Source: Clostridium thermosuccinogenes (GTDB lineage: Bacteria; Bacillota; Clostridia; Acetivibrionales; DSM-5807). From it: a stretch of 64,000 nt of DNA. Location: the NCBI RefSeq assembly GCF_002896855.1, contig NZ_CP021850.1:1327665-1391664 (forward strand), written 5' to 3'. Positions 54,491 through 64,000 of the stretch are shown here, piece by piece. The notes under the pieces are model-generated. The model saw only the letters and a program-made list of their open reading frames with translations, had not been told where the DNA came from and did not search any database. The position numbers and the translations under genes are program-made. Every line of letters starts with the position of its first letter. The first letter of the stretch is position 1.

Positions 54491-55789
54491 ATGAATATAT
54501 TTATTGCTGTAATCGCACTGAGCTTTCTGATACTTGTCCATGAGTTCGGACATTTCATCGCGGCAAAGCTTTCAGGGATAAAAGTCGAGGAGTTTTCGCT
54601 TTTTATGGGCCCAAAACTCTTTGGAATACAGCGGGGAGAGACTATGTATTCAGTACGCCTCGTTCCCCTTGGTGGTTATGTTAAGATGGAAGGTGAAGAG
54701 GAAGCATCGGACGATGAAAGGGCTTTTAACAAAAAGCCGATACCGGTAAGGATGGCTGTGATATTCGCCGGACCTTTAATGAACCTTCTGATTGCAGTGA
54801 TTTTTGTCGCTATAGTGTTTTCTGCAAGCGGTTTCAGCACGACGGAAATATCCAGTGTGGCACCGGATTCACCGGCCTATGCGGCAGGGATTAGAAATGG
54901 TGATACCATTGTAAGCTATAACGGTAAAAGGATATATCATCCGTCGGATTATGTTCTCTTTTCCTATACACAAAACAATGAACCTGTAAAGATTGGCATC
55001 AAGCGGGATAAAGAAATTATTGAAGTCATGGTGACTCCGGAGGTGATCCCGGCTAAAACCAGCTATATACTGGGATTTACCCCCAAAGAAAGCGAAGGAC
55101 CGGAATCCAACGTGGTAGCTTCCGTGCTTTCGGGTACAGATGCGGAGAAAGCCGGGCTTAAAGCCGGGGACAGGATAGTCGGATTAAACGATGTGGAAAT
55201 AACTAGCAGGCAGGATATTGCGGATTTCATGGCTAAAAACAATGATGCTCCGGTTCAGGTAACGGTGGAAAGAGGCGGTCAGAAGCTCACTCTTGTGATA
55301 AAACCTGCCCTCCAGACAACAAAAGAGACTATTTCCATAGGTATAAACAGGTTTAAATATGCCCGGGGCAACCTGCTGGAGAATATAAAGCAGTCGGTCA
55401 TATATAACTATTCTACGGCAAGGAGTGTCTACTACTCTTTTTTGTACCTTATACAAAGGAAGGTTCCTGCCAATGAGATGATGGGACCGATAGGGATAGT
55501 TACAACAATAGGTGAAACAGTTGAAATGAGCCAGACCATTAAGGATAAACTGGTTAACCTTGTGGGTATAACTTCCCTTATAAGCGTAAATCTGGGAATT
55601 ATGAACCTTATTCCGTTTCCGGCTCTGGACGGAAGCAAGATAATCATTCTCATCATAGAGGCCATCAGAAGAAAGGCAATGCCTCCTGAAAAGGAAGCGA
55701 TAATCTCAATGGTGGGCCTGGTGCTTCTGCTTGTGCTTATGGTTTTTGCGACATCCAATGATATAATGAGGATATTCGGTGCCGGGTAA
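54491..55789 (+). CDS. rseP: RseP/SpoIVFB-type site-2 metalloprotease
   Basis: A 432-residue intramembrane zinc protease. Zinc motif HEFGH is in the first membrane segment and the third ligand in NLIPFPALDGSK near the C-terminus. Two PDZ-like modules lie between (about residues 115-290), e.g. AYAAGIRNGDTIVSYNGK and EKAGLKAGDRIVGLN. Cleaves transmembrane anti-sigma factors and remnant signal peptides. The longer two-PDZ form is usual in clostridia. Confidence 0.94.
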   Translation: MNIFIAVIALSFLILVHEFGHFIAAKLSGIKVEEFSLFMGPKLFGIQRGETMYSVRLVPLGGYVKMEGEEEASDDERAFNKKPIPVRMAVIFAGPLMNLLIAVIFVAIVFSASGFSTTEISSVAPDSPAYAAGIRNGDTIVSYNGKRIYHPSDYVLFSYTQNNEPVKIGIKRDKEIIEVMVTPEVIPAKTSYILGFTPKESEGPESNVVASVLSGTDAEKAGLKAGDRIVGLNDVEITSRQDIADFMAKNNDAPVQVTVERGGQKLTLVIKPALQTTKETISIGINRFKYARGNLLENIKQSVIYNYSTARSVYYSFLYLIQRKVPANEMMGPIGIVTTIGETVEMSQTIKDKLVNLVGITSLISVNLGIMNLIPFPALDGSKIIILIIEAIRRKAMPPEKEAIISMVGLVLLLVLMVFATSNDIMRIFGAG

Positions 55790-55899
55790 ATAAAGAAAAG
55801 ATAAAAGATTTTATTTCTAAAAACCGGGGACGGCCTGCAGGAATCCAGACTTATCAGCAGTTCGTCCCTTTACATAACTTATGAAAAGAAGGTAATAAA

Positions 55900-56967
55900 A
55901 TGCATGATAGCTATATAAAACGCAAACCTACAAAGAAGATCCGAGTGGGAGATATATTTATCGGGGGAGATGCCCCGATAACAGTTCAATCCATGACCAA
56001 TACCGACACGAGAGATGCGGCGTCCACAATAGAACAGATAAAAAGGCTGGAAGAAGCCGGTTGTGATATTGTCAGGGTGGCAGTTCCCGATAATGAAGCG
56101 GCAGCTGCCATAGCGAAGATAAAAAAGGCAATAAGTATACCACTGGTAGCCGATATCCATTTTGATTACCGCCTTGCCCTGGCCAGCATGGAAAACGGTG
56201 CCGATAAAATCAGGCTTAATCCGGGAAACATAGGGGGCAGGGACAGGGTCAAGGCTGTCGTGGAGCAGGCGAAGCAAAGAGGCATACCCATACGGATTGG
56301 AGTAAATTCAGGATCGGTAGAAAAGCCCATCCTTGAAAAATACGGTGGGGTTACGCCAGAGGGCATGGTGGAGAGTGCCTTGAACCATGCCGCTATTCTG
56401 GAAGATTTTGATTTTGACAATATCGTCTTCTCAATCAAAGCTTCCAGTGTGCCTATGACTATTGCGGCCTACCGCCTGATGTCGGAAAAGTCCCGGTATC
56501 CTCTGCATATTGGCGTCACTGAAGCCGGAACTATCAACAGGGGTACGATAAAATCCTCTGTTGGTCTGGGATGCCTTCTGGCAGAAGGTATTGGGGATAC
56601 CATAAGGGTATCTCTTACCGGAGACCCGGTGGAAGAGGTCAGGGTGGGACTGGAGATTTTGAAGTCTCTTGGACTTATGACCGGAGGAATAAATTTTGTT
56701 TCCTGCCCTACCTGCGGAAGGTGTCAGGTGGACTTGATACGCATCGCCAACGAGGTGGAAGAAAAATTAAGGCCTTTGAAAAAGAACATAAAAGTGGCAG
56801 TAATGGGCTGTGCCGTAAACGGTCCGGGAGAAGCCAGAGAAGCAGATATTGGAATTGCCGGAGGGAAAGGCGAGGTGCTTCTTTTCAAAAAAGGAAAAGT
56901 CGTAAGGAAGATTCCCCAGGAAATAGCCGTTGAGGAGTTGCTGAGGGAGATAGAGAACGACTTCTAA
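55900..56967 (+). CDS. ispG: 4-hydroxy-3-methylbut-2-en-1-yl diphosphate synthase
   Basis: A 355-residue iron-sulfur enzyme, penultimate step of the methylerythritol phosphate pathway. The N-terminal TIM barrel ([34 protein letters not shown]) and the C-terminal 4Fe-4S domain with CPTCGRC and [11 protein letters not shown] are complete. Short bacterial form without the plant insert. Confidence 0.97.
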   Translation: MHDSYIKRKPTKKIRVGDIFIGGDAPITVQSMTNTDTRDAASTIEQIKRLEEAGCDIVRVAVPDNEAAAAIAKIKKAISIPLVADIHFDYRLALASMENGADKIRLNPGNIGGRDRVKAVVEQAKQRGIPIRIGVNSGSVEKPILEKYGGVTPEGMVESALNHAAILEDFDFDNIVFSIKASSVPMTIAAYRLMSEKSRYPLHIGVTEAGTINRGTIKSSVGLGCLLAEGIGDTIRVSLTGDPVEEVRVGLEILKSLGLMTGGINFVSCPTCGRCQVDLIRIANEVEEKLRPLKKNIKVAVMGCAVNGPGEAREADIGIAGGKGEVLLFKKGKVVRKIPQEIAVEELLREIENDF

Positions 56968-57002
56968 CAAACAAAGGACAAACATCAAAGGGGTAGTTTA
57001 AG

Positions 57003-60000
57003 GTGCAGAACGTAGCAACAAGCAATGGAAAGCTGTTGGACTTGTTTCCTGAAATCAGGCTGGAAGAGGATGTTTACAACCTTCTGGCCAATCTTTCGAT
57101 ACAGAATATAAATGTTTACAGAAAATCCAGAAAGCTTGAGATATTCACTTTATCAAGGGAATTAATTCCGGCAGAAGTCATACTGAATCTGGAACGAAAT
57201 CTGGAAAAAAGCTTTAATCTGGAATCGGTGGGAATAAAGGTCAAATATGATTTGGATATGTCTCCGGAGAAAAAACTGGAGCTGTATCAGGACAGTATAA
57301 TACATATGGCCAGCAAAGAGGTGGCCATGTGCCGCGGAATTCTCGCAGGCAGCAGATGGGAGCTTGCGGACAAAAAGCTGATGATCCGGCTAGGCACAAA
57401 AGGAGAAAACATATTGAAGTCCAAGGCCTGCGACAGCCTGATCGAGAGAATCATCGAGGAGTGCTTTTCTTTTAAGGTTAAGGTAGAATTTATTGATTGT
57501 GAGATGGATGAACAGTTGAAAGAAGAATATATCAGGCAAAAATCTGATGTGGAAGCCAAAATTATCAGCAAAGTCATAACCGGAGCATCTGTTGCTGAGA
57601 ACAAGCCGGAGTACAAGGTTTCACAAAATGGACGGAAGGATGAACAGCAGGAAGGAAAAAGCTCTGATGTGATTTTGGGTAAGAATTTCAGCGACAGCAT
57701 TATTAAAATGTCGGAGGTGACCCAGGACTCGGGGAAGGTATCCGTATGCGGCGAAATTTTCAGGGTCGAGTTCAAGGAAATACGGGGAGAACGTTATATA
57801 TGCACTTTTGATATCACCGATAAAACCAATTCCCTTACTGCAAAGTTTTTTATCAAAAAGAATGATTATGACCTTATGAAGGAGCTGGTGAAGGAAGGGA
57901 CCTATGTAAAACTCCGCGGAGAGGTGCAGTATGACAAGTTTGCGCGGGAGATCGTGATAATGGCTTCCGATATAGTGGAGGAAAAGAAGCCGGTAAGAAT
58001 AGATGATGCGGAAGTCAAGAGGGTGGAGCTTCACCTTCACACGCAGATGAGTGCGATGGATGGAGTTACATCGGCAGCCGATCTGGTGAAGAGGGCGGCA
58101 AAATGGGGCCACAAGGCTATTGCCATTACCGACCACGGAGTGGTGCAGGCCTATCCCGATGCCTACAGCACAGCAAAAAAGGAAAATATAAAAATCATAT
58201 ATGGAGTTGAGGCATACCTTTTGGATGACAGGATACCTGTGGTATACAATCCTAAGGATCAATGCCTGGACGACTCCTTTGTGGTTTTTGACATTGAAAC
58301 CACCGGCCTTGATGCGGAAAAAGACAAGATAACGGAGATAGGAGCCGTAAAAATAAAGGGAGGAAAGATAGTCGACAGGTTCAGCACCTTTGTAAACCCG
58401 GAAGTTCCGATACCGGCCCATATAACAAAGCTCACCGGAATAACTGATGAGATGGTAAAGGATGCTCCGGTGATAAGCGCTGCTTTGGATGAATTTCTGC
58501 GCTTCTCGGAGGGCAGCGTGCTGGTTGCCCACAATGCCAATTTTGATGTGGGGTTCATCAGGCACAATTGCCGGGTGCTGGGGAAGGATGCCACATTTAC
58601 CGTTTTGGACACCCTTCAGCTTTGCAGAAACCTGTTTCCGGAGCTGGGAAGGCACAAGCTCAATATTGTGGCAAAACATCTGGGAGTGTCCCTGGAAAAC
58701 CATCACCGTGCCGTAGACGATTCAAAAGCGACGGCCGATATCCTTCTTATTTGCTTTGATAAGCTGAAGGAGAGAGGTATACATGCTATAAGCGAGATAG
58801 ATACAGCTTTTGAGGGCAACTACGATTTCACAAAGGCTGCATCCTACCATGCCGTAATACTGGTCAAAAATACGGTGGGTTTGAAGAACCTTTACAAGCT
58901 GATATCCCGGTCCCATCTGGAATATTTCCATAAAAAGCCCAGGGTTCCCAGAAAGCTTTTTATGGAATACAGGGAAGGACTGATAATCGGTTCTGCCTGT
59001 GAAGCAGGAGAGCTTTACACGGCAATCGTTAACAAAAAATCGGAAGAGGAAGTGGAGCGCATAGCTTCCTTCTATGACTATCTTGAGATACAGCCCTTGG
59101 GGAACAACCGATTCCTGGTGGACAGCGGAAAGGTGGAAAGTGAAGAGGAACTGAAAAATATAAACAGAAGGATAGTGGCGTTGGGTGAAAAGCTTAATAA
59201 GCCGGTGGTGGCCACCTGCGACGTCCATTTCATGGATCCGGAGGATGAGGTTTTCCGGCGCATACTCATGGCGGGGCAGGGGTTTGCCGACGCCGACAAT
59301 CAAGCGCCTTTATATTTCAGAACAACAAAGGAAATGCTGTCCGAGTTTGATTATTTGGGACCTGAAAAAGCTTATGAGGTGGTGGTTACCAATACAAACC
59401 TGATAGCCGATATGATAGAAAACGTTCCCCCTGTTCTCCCGGGAACCCATCCTCCCAGAATAGATGGTGCCGAGGAGGAAATAAAAAACTTAGCCGAAAG
59501 CAGAGCCCGGGAGCTCTATGGTGATCCGCTGCCCCAGATAGTAAAAGAACGTCTTGACAAGGAACTTAACTCTATCATTAAAAATGGTTTTGCAGTTATG
59601 TACCTCATCGCCCAGAAGCTGGTGCACAAGTCTTTGAGCGATGGCTATCTGGTAGGATCGAGGGGATCGGTAGGTTCCTCTTTTGTAGCCAATATGACAG
59701 GGATAACGGAGGTTAACTCCCTGCAACCCCATTATCTTTGTGAAAACTGCAAGCATTCGGAATTTATCACCGACGGTAGCGTTGACTGCGGATTTGACCT
59801 GCCGGATAAGAACTGTCCGGTATGCGGCACCAAAATGAAAAAGGACGGTTACGATATCCCCTTCGAAACATTCCTTGGCTTTGACGGCGACAAGGAACCG
59901 GATATTGACCTGAACTTCTCCGGTGAATATCAGCCTGTCATCCATAAATATACCGAGGTTTTGTTCGGGGAAGGCCATGTTTTCAGAGCCGGAACCATCG

Positions 60001-61325
60001 GCTCCGTTGCGGAGAAAACAGCCTTCGGGTTTGTTAAGAACTACCTCGAGGAAAGGGGCAAGGTTGTTACTAATGCGGAGATAAACAGGTTGGTCAAGGG
60101 GTGTACCGGGGTGAAGAGAACCACGGGACAGCATCCGGGAGGTATAATGATTGTGCCCAAGGATAAGGAGATATATGATTTTTCTCCCATACAGCATCCT
60201 GCGGATGACACCCAATCAGATACCATAACCACCCACTTTGATTACAACTTCCTGCATGGCAGTATACTAAAGCTGGATATACTGGGTCATACGGTGCCGA
60301 CAACCATACGCATGCTGCAGGACCTTACGGGGGTTGAGCCTACAAAAATACCTTTGGATGATGAGAAAACCATGCAGCTCTTCAACAGCACCGAGCCACT
60401 GGGGGTTACCCCGGAGGAGATAGGAAGCCCGGTGGGGACTTTCGGCATCCCTGAATTTGGTACAGGCTTTGCCATCGGAATGCTGGTGGATACAAAACCT
60501 AAAGCCTTTTCCGACCTTATAAGGCTGTCGGGGCTTTCCCATGGTACCGACGTATGGCGCGGCAATGCTCAGGATCTGATAAAGAACAATATTGCGACCC
60601 TTTCGGAATGTATATGCTGCCGCGATGATATAATGCTGTACCTTAAATATAATGGAGTCCCTCCCAAAACTGCGTTTAAGATAATGGAAGATGTCCGTAA
60701 GGGTAAAGGGCTGAAGGAAGAATATGAACAGGTTATGAGGGAGAACAATATACCCGAATGGTATATCGAATCCTGCAAAAAAATAAAATACATGTTTCCG
60801 AAGGCGCATGCTGCTGCATATGTCATGATGGCTTTCAGAATTGCATGGTTCAAGGTGTATTATCCTGAAGCCTTTTATGCGACATATTTTACCGTGTCTG
60901 TCGACGATTTTGATGCTGATATAATGACCCGTGGACAGGATAAGGTCAGGAACAAGCTTAAGGAGTTGGAAAGAAAGCTGAAGGAAAACACCATATCGCC
61001 CAAGGAAAAAAGCATGATAACAATGCTGGAAATAGTAAATGAGATGTACGCCAGAGGTATAAAGCTGCTGCCCGTAGACCTGTACAAATCCGATGCAGTC
61101 AAATTCCAGGTGACGGAAAACGGCATAAGACCTCCCTTTATAGCCCTCCAGGGCTTGGGAGAGGCAGCGGCGCGAAGCATAGCCGAAGCCCGCGCCCAGG
61201 GTGAGTTTTTGTCAATAGATGACCTTAAGATAAGGGGCAAAGTGGGTAAAGGAGTGCTGGAGATACTGCAGAACCACGGATGCCTGGAAGGGTTGCCGGA
61301 AAGCAACCAGTTGAGTTTCTTTTAG
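57003..61325 (+). CDS. polC: DNA polymerase III alpha subunit, PolC type
   Basis: A 1440-residue replicative polymerase of Firmicutes. Order: N-terminal domains (1-230), OB fold (about 245-330), PHP domain (ELHLHTQMSAMDG near 343) interrupted by the 3-5 exonuclease from DIETTGL (Asp430) to HRAVDDSKAT, then the PHP remainder, a zinc-binding region (CENCKHSEF ... NCPVCGTKM), the polymerase core with PDIDLNFSG, and the C-terminal fingers and duplex-binding part (KAHAAAYVMMAFRIAWFKVY). GTG start after aaagggg. Confidence 0.98.
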   Translation: MQNVATSNGKLLDLFPEIRLEEDVYNLLANLSIQNINVYRKSRKLEIFTLSRELIPAEVILNLERNLEKSFNLESVGIKVKYDLDMSPEKKLELYQDSIIHMASKEVAMCRGILAGSRWELADKKLMIRLGTKGENILKSKACDSLIERIIEECFSFKVKVEFIDCEMDEQLKEEYIRQKSDVEAKIISKVITGASVAENKPEYKVSQNGRKDEQQEGKSSDVILGKNFSDSIIKMSEVTQDSGKVSVCGEIFRVEFKEIRGERYICTFDITDKTNSLTAKFFIKKNDYDLMKELVKEGTYVKLRGEVQYDKFAREIVIMASDIVEEKKPVRIDDAEVKRVELHLHTQMSAMDGVTSAADLVKRAAKWGHKAIAITDHGVVQAYPDAYSTAKKENIKIIYGVEAYLLDDRIPVVYNPKDQCLDDSFVVFDIETTGLDAEKDKITEIGAVKIKGGKIVDRFSTFVNPEVPIPAHITKLTGITDEMVKDAPVISAALDEFLRFSEGSVLVAHNANFDVGFIRHNCRVLGKDATFTVLDTLQLCRNLFPELGRHKLNIVAKHLGVSLENHHRAVDDSKATADILLICFDKLKERGIHAISEIDTAFEGNYDFTKAASYHAVILVKNTVGLKNLYKLISRSHLEYFHKKPRVPRKLFMEYREGLIIGSACEAGELYTAIVNKKSEEEVERIASFYDYLEIQPLGNNRFLVDSGKVESEEELKNINRRIVALGEKLNKPVVATCDVHFMDPEDEVFRRILMAGQGFADADNQAPLYFRTTKEMLSEFDYLGPEKAYEVVVTNTNLIADMIENVPPVLPGTHPPRIDGAEEEIKNLAESRARELYGDPLPQIVKERLDKELNSIIKNGFAVMYLIAQKLVHKSLSDGYLVGSRGSVGSSFVANMTGITEVNSLQPHYLCENCKHSEFITDGSVDCGFDLPDKNCPVCGTKMKKDGYDIPFETFLGFDGDKEPDIDLNFSGEYQPVIHKYTEVLFGEGHVFRAGTIGSVAEKTAFGFVKNYLEERGKVVTNAEINRLVKGCTGVKRTTGQHPGGIMIVPKDKEIYDFSPIQHPADDTQSDTITTHFDYNFLHGSILKLDILGHTVPTTIRMLQDLTGVEPTKIPLDDEKTMQLFNSTEPLGVTPEEIGSPVGTFGIPEFGTGFAIGMLVDTKPKAFSDLIRLSGLSHGTDVWRGNAQDLIKNNIATLSECICCRDDIMLYLKYNGVPPKTAFKIMEDVRKGKGLKEEYEQVMRENNIPEWYIESCKKIKYMFPKAHAAAYVMMAFRIAWFKVYYPEAFYATYFTVSVDDFDADIMTRGQDKVRNKLKELERKLKENTISPKEKSMITMLEIVNEMYARGIKLLPVDLYKSDAVKFQVTENGIRPPFIALQGLGEAAARSIAEARAQGEFLSIDDLKIRGKVGKGVLEILQNHGCLEGLPESNQLSFF

Positions 61326-61366
61326 CGAAAAGGCTCTCTACTCATGAAAATTTGTATAATAAATTG

Positions 61367-61395
61367 TTGATAATTGTAAACAATAATGATATAAT
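61367..61395 (+). promoter_or_regulatory. Predicted promoter of the rimP-nusA-infB operon
   Basis: TTGATA at 61367-61372, exact 17-base spacer, consensus TATAAT at 61390-61395, about 110 bases before rimP. Confidence 0.75.
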
Positions 61396-61429
61396 ATAGT
61401 CGTTGTGTTATTCAAATAGCATTTATTTC

Positions 61430-61454
61430 AAAGAGTGGGCGTAACCCACTCTTT
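61430..61454 (+). promoter_or_regulatory. Leader hairpin of rimP
   Basis: aaagagtggg / cccactcttt, a perfect 10-base stem with loop cgtaa, about 30 bases downstream of the predicted start site. Tail is only weakly T-rich, so it may be an attenuator or NusA-sensitive element. Confidence 0.6.
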
Positions 61455-61506
61455 CGCATTATTTGTATATGACGCTGTTTGAGGCATAGAGTTACTGGAG
61501 GATTAT

Positions 61507-61971
61507 ATGGTTAAGAAGAATATCGAAGAGCTGGTTACTGAAATTGTTTTACCCATAACTGAAAAGCATAAGTTTGAACTGGTGGATGTGGAGTATATAA
61601 AAGAAGGGCCTTACTGGTATCTGAGGATATATATCGATAAGCCCGGGGGTATTACAATTGATGATTGCCAGCTGATAAGCGAAGAAATTGATCCTATTCT
61701 TGATAAAAAGAATTTTATAGAGCAGAGCTATTTTCTTGAGGTATCCTCACCAGGCTTGGAACGGCCTTTAAGAAAGGACAAGGATTTTGAAAAGTTTAAG
61801 GGCGAGCCTGTGGAAGTGAAGCTTTTTGCTCCCATCGATGGGAAAAAGGTTTTTGAAGGGGAACTCGTGGGACTGATAGATAACAAAATAGTAATTAAAA
61901 AAGATACAGCCGAGACTGTTGAGTTTGATAGAGATAAGGTTTCCTCTGTAAGACGGATTATTAAGTTTTAG
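61507..61971 (+). CDS. rimP: Ribosome maturation factor RimP
   Basis: A 154-residue assembly factor for the 30S subunit. ELVDVEYIKEGPYWYLRIYI, DKPGGITIDDC, and the motif VSSPGLERPLRKDKDFEKF are typical. tggaggattat site. First gene of the nusA operon. Confidence 0.95.
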   Translation: MVKKNIEELVTEIVLPITEKHKFELVDVEYIKEGPYWYLRIYIDKPGGITIDDCQLISEEIDPILDKKNFIEQSYFLEVSSPGLERPLRKDKDFEKFKGEPVEVKLFAPIDGKKVFEGELVGLIDNKIVIKKDTAETVEFDRDKVSSVRRIIKF

Positions 61972-62002
61972 TAAAAATCATTTAGGGAGGTTGTAGGAAA
62001 AA

Positions 62003-63109
62003 ATGAGTGCAGAGTTAATCCATGCATTGGAGCAGTTGGAAAAGGAAAAGGGTATTAATAAGGAGACTTTGATCAGTGCTATAGAGGCAGCACTGATAAC
62101 AGCATATAAGAAGAACTTCGGATCGACCCAGAATGTGAGAGTCAGCATTGACAGCAAAACGGGCGATGTGAAGGTTTTTGCACTTAAAAGAGTTACCAGC
62201 AATCCTCAAAATGATCAGGCTGAAATTTCACTGGAGGAAGCCAAGAAAATTGATGCAAAACTTGAGGAAGATGATATCGCAGAAGTCGAGGTAACCCCAA
62301 GAAAGTTCGGACGTATAGCAGCTCAGACAGCAAAGCAGGTAGTGGTGCAGAGAATAAGGGAAGCTGAAAGAGGAATAATATTCGACGAATTTTATAATAG
62401 AGAAAATGATATAGTAACGGGAATTATACAGAGAATAGAGAAGAAAAATGTTATAATAGACCTTGGAAAAGCCGAAGCCCTTTTGGTACCGGCCGAACAG
62501 ACTCCAGGCGAAGAATATAAGTTCAATACCAGGATAAAAGCCTATATAATTGAAGTTAAAAAGACGACAAAAGGACCTCAGATCCTGGTTTCAAGGACTC
62601 ATCCCGGTTTGGTGAAGAGGCTGTTTGAACTGGAGGTTCCTGAGATTCATGACGGAACGGTGGAAATAAAGAATATTTCCCGGGAGCCTGGTTCCAGAAC
62701 AAAAATTGCAGTATACTCCAAAGACAGCGATGTAGACCCGGTAGGGGCATGTGTCGGGCAGAAGGGTACGCGTGTTCAGGCTATTGTAAATGAACTTAGG
62801 GGCGAGAAAATTGATATAATAAAGTGGAGCACCAACCCTGAAGAGTTTATTTCCAACAGCTTGAGCCCGGCTAAGGTGATTAGGGTGGATATAAACGAAG
62901 AGGAAAAAACAGCCAAGGTAACAGTGCCGGATTACCAGCTTTCCCTCGCCATAGGCAAGGAAGGGCAGAATGTTCGCCTGGCAGCAAAGCTGACCGGATG
63001 GAAGATTGATATTAAGAGCGAGTCCCAGCTGCGGACAACGATAGAGCAGGGTCTGTTGAATTATGACGACAGCTATGTGCAGGATGAGGATGAGTTTTCT
63101 GAAAATTAA
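62003..63109 (+). CDS. nusA: Transcription termination/antitermination protein NusA
   Basis: A 368-residue RNA polymerase-binding factor: N-terminal domain (1-125), S1 domain (about 130-200, GIIQRIEKKNVIIDLGKAEA) and two KH domains (VDPVGACVGQKGTRVQAIV; LAIGKEGQNVRLAAKLTGWK). Without the C-terminal acidic repeats of E. coli NusA, as is normal in Firmicutes. ttagggagg upstream. Confidence 0.97.
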   Translation: MSAELIHALEQLEKEKGINKETLISAIEAALITAYKKNFGSTQNVRVSIDSKTGDVKVFALKRVTSNPQNDQAEISLEEAKKIDAKLEEDDIAEVEVTPRKFGRIAAQTAKQVVVQRIREAERGIIFDEFYNRENDIVTGIIQRIEKKNVIIDLGKAEALLVPAEQTPGEEYKFNTRIKAYIIEVKKTTKGPQILVSRTHPGLVKRLFELEVPEIHDGTVEIKNISREPGSRTKIAVYSKDSDVDPVGACVGQKGTRVQAIVNELRGEKIDIIKWSTNPEEFISNSLSPAKVIRVDINEEEKTAKVTVPDYQLSLAIGKEGQNVRLAAKLTGWKIDIKSESQLRTTIEQGLLNYDDSYVQDEDEFSEN

Positions 63110-63127
63110 AATGATTGAGGTGTTAAG

Positions 63128-63406
63128 GTGGTAAAGCAGAAGAAGATTCCTATGAGAATGTGCCTCGGGTGCCAGGAGATGAAACCCAAACGGGAATTGA
63201 TCAGAGTGGTCAAAAATAAGGAAAATGAGATTTCGATAGATTTCACCGGCAAGAAACCCGGAAGAGGTGCTTATATTTGCAGGAACTTGGCCTGCTTTGA
63301 AAAGGCAAGGAAAGGGAAACGGCTGGAGAGAGCTTTTGAGGCTCCCATCAGTGAAGAAATTTACGAAGCCTTACACAAACAACTGGAGGAAGATAATGGC
63401 CAATAG
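63128..63406 (+). CDS. rnpM: RNase P modulator RnpM (YlxR)
   Basis: A 92-residue basic protein. RMCLGCQEMKPKRELIRVV and GRGAYICRNLACFEKA define the YlxR family, which binds RNase P RNA in Bacillus. GTG start with gaggtg upstream. Overlaps ylxQ by 11 bases. Confidence 0.92.
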   Translation: MVKQKKIPMRMCLGCQEMKPKRELIRVVKNKENEISIDFTGKKPGRGAYICRNLACFEKARKGKRLERAFEAPISEEIYEALHKQLEEDNGQ

Positions 63407-63722
63407 GATTTACTCCTTCATTGGGCTGGCTCAGAAAGCCGGTAAGCTGGTATCCGGAGAATTTGCATGTGAGAAAGCTGTAAAACAGGGCAAGGCATAT
63501 CTGGTTATTGTAGCCGAAGATGCTTCGGATAATACGAAGAAAATGTTCAAGGATATGTGCGAGTTCAGGAAAGTACCGATACGATTTTTTGGAGCCAAGA
63601 GCTTACTGGGAAGTTGCATAGGAAAGGGGACAAGAGCAGTAATAGTGATTTTAGGGGATGGTTTTTCTAATAAGTTAATGAAGTTGATGGATGACACGGA
63701 TGCACAAAATGGGGGTGAGTAG
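63396..63722 (+). CDS. ylxQ: L7Ae/L30e-type ribosomal protein YlxQ
   Basis: A 108-residue L7Ae-family RNA-binding protein: [20 protein letters not shown] and [17 protein letters not shown] 63396 is set by ctggagga inside the end of rnpM; a longer in-frame frame from 63267 would overlap rnpM heavily. Possibly a K-turn binder. Confidence 0.92.
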   Translation: MANRIYSFIGLAQKAGKLVSGEFACEKAVKQGKAYLVIVAEDASDNTKKMFKDMCEFRKVPIRFFGAKSLLGSCIGKGTRAVIVILGDGFSNKLMKLMDDTDAQNGGE

Positions 63723-63723
63723 T

Positions 63724-64000
63724 ATGGAAAAATATAGAGTTTACGAATTGGCTAAGGAATTAAACACAACAAGTAAGCGCTTGATGGAGAAATTGGCTGA
63801 AATTAATATTGTAGTCAAGAATCACATGAGCCTTTTGGACGAAAAAGAGTTGGATGCTTTATATAACCATATTGGTGTGATTAGACGCGATGATACTAAA
63901 AAGGCTGATGTCGAGGAAAGAAAAACTCCTCCAGCGGTGCAGCCCAAAGCTGAAACTGCAAGAGACGTTAAAAATGCACCAAGGATTATTAGAAAAACTG
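63724..64000 (+). CDS. infB: Translation initiation factor IF-2, N-terminal part (truncated by the window)
   Basis: Starts [20 protein letters not shown], the IF2_N domain, one base after the ylxQ stop, then enters the charged linker (about residue 60 on). Open to the window edge; the GTPase domain lies outside. gggggtg upstream. Confidence 0.95.
   Translation, partial: MEKYRVYELAKELNTTSKRLMEKLAEINIVVKNHMSLLDEKELDALYNHIGVIRRDDTKKADVEERKTPPAVQPKAETARDVKNAPRIIRKT

Overview
The window is chromosomal DNA from a spore-forming, low-to-moderate GC member of the Clostridia (Firmicutes). The evidence is an intact sigma-K gene, the YtvI sporulation membrane protein, a PolC-type replicative polymerase, the mltG-trmR-trhP neighbourhood known from Bacillus, the canonical rpsB-tsf-pyrH-frr-uppS-cdsA-dxr-rseP-ispG-polC-rimP-nusA-rnpM-ylxQ-infB order, and purine-rich Shine-Dalgarno sites. 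The protein style resembles cluster III clostridia (Acetivibrio/Ruminiclostridium-like), but that placement is inference. No rRNA, tRNA, CRISPR array, transposase or prophage gene was recognised.

Layout. 1-18.8 kb is mostly housekeeping: a thioesterase, pgsA, a DUF5685/J-domain pair, small membrane proteins, a GH2 glycosidase, mutS2, typA, mltG, a tRNA wobble-uridine modification pair (trmR, U32 hydroxylase), a class B PBP, a rhomboid-like zinc-binding membrane protein, and sigK and ytvI on the minus strand. 19-35.8 kb is a carbohydrate-use island: a YesM/YesN-type two-component system, an LplB/lipoprotein/LplC-type ABC importer, a GH4 glycosidase, a PfkB kinase, a CehA-like N-terminal domain protein plus a separate PHP hydrolase, a DUF4438 protein, a calcineurin-like phosphoesterase and a GH38 alpha-mannosidase.

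36-47.7 kb holds the most interesting locus. It is bounded by two near-identical 29-bp repeats and contains an MgtC-like gene, a LacI regulator, and then a tight operon of archaeal-type (type II) GAPDH homologue, archaeal-type PGK homologue, split transketolase (two subunits), iolB and iolD, followed by iolE and iolG. The classical inositol-pathway kinase (IolC), aldolase (IolJ) and semialdehyde dehydrogenase (IolA) are absent from the locus. Several substrate-pocket residues in the GAPDH, PGK and transketolase homologues differ from the canonical enzymes. I infer a possible transketolase-based inositol route. 5-dehydro-2-deoxygluconate (5-deoxyfructuronate) would donate its two-carbon ketol unit to glyceraldehyde-3-phosphate, giving xylulose-5-phosphate and 3-hydroxy-4-oxobutanoate. 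The GAPDH/PGK homologues would then oxidise that aldehyde through an acyl phosphate to malate with ATP formation. This is a hypothesis from gene content, chemistry and motif changes, not something the sequence proves.

47.7-64 kb begins with three 69-bp hairpin-forming tandem repeats, then the essential translation, lipid, isoprenoid and replication cluster from rpsB to the truncated start of infB at the window edge.
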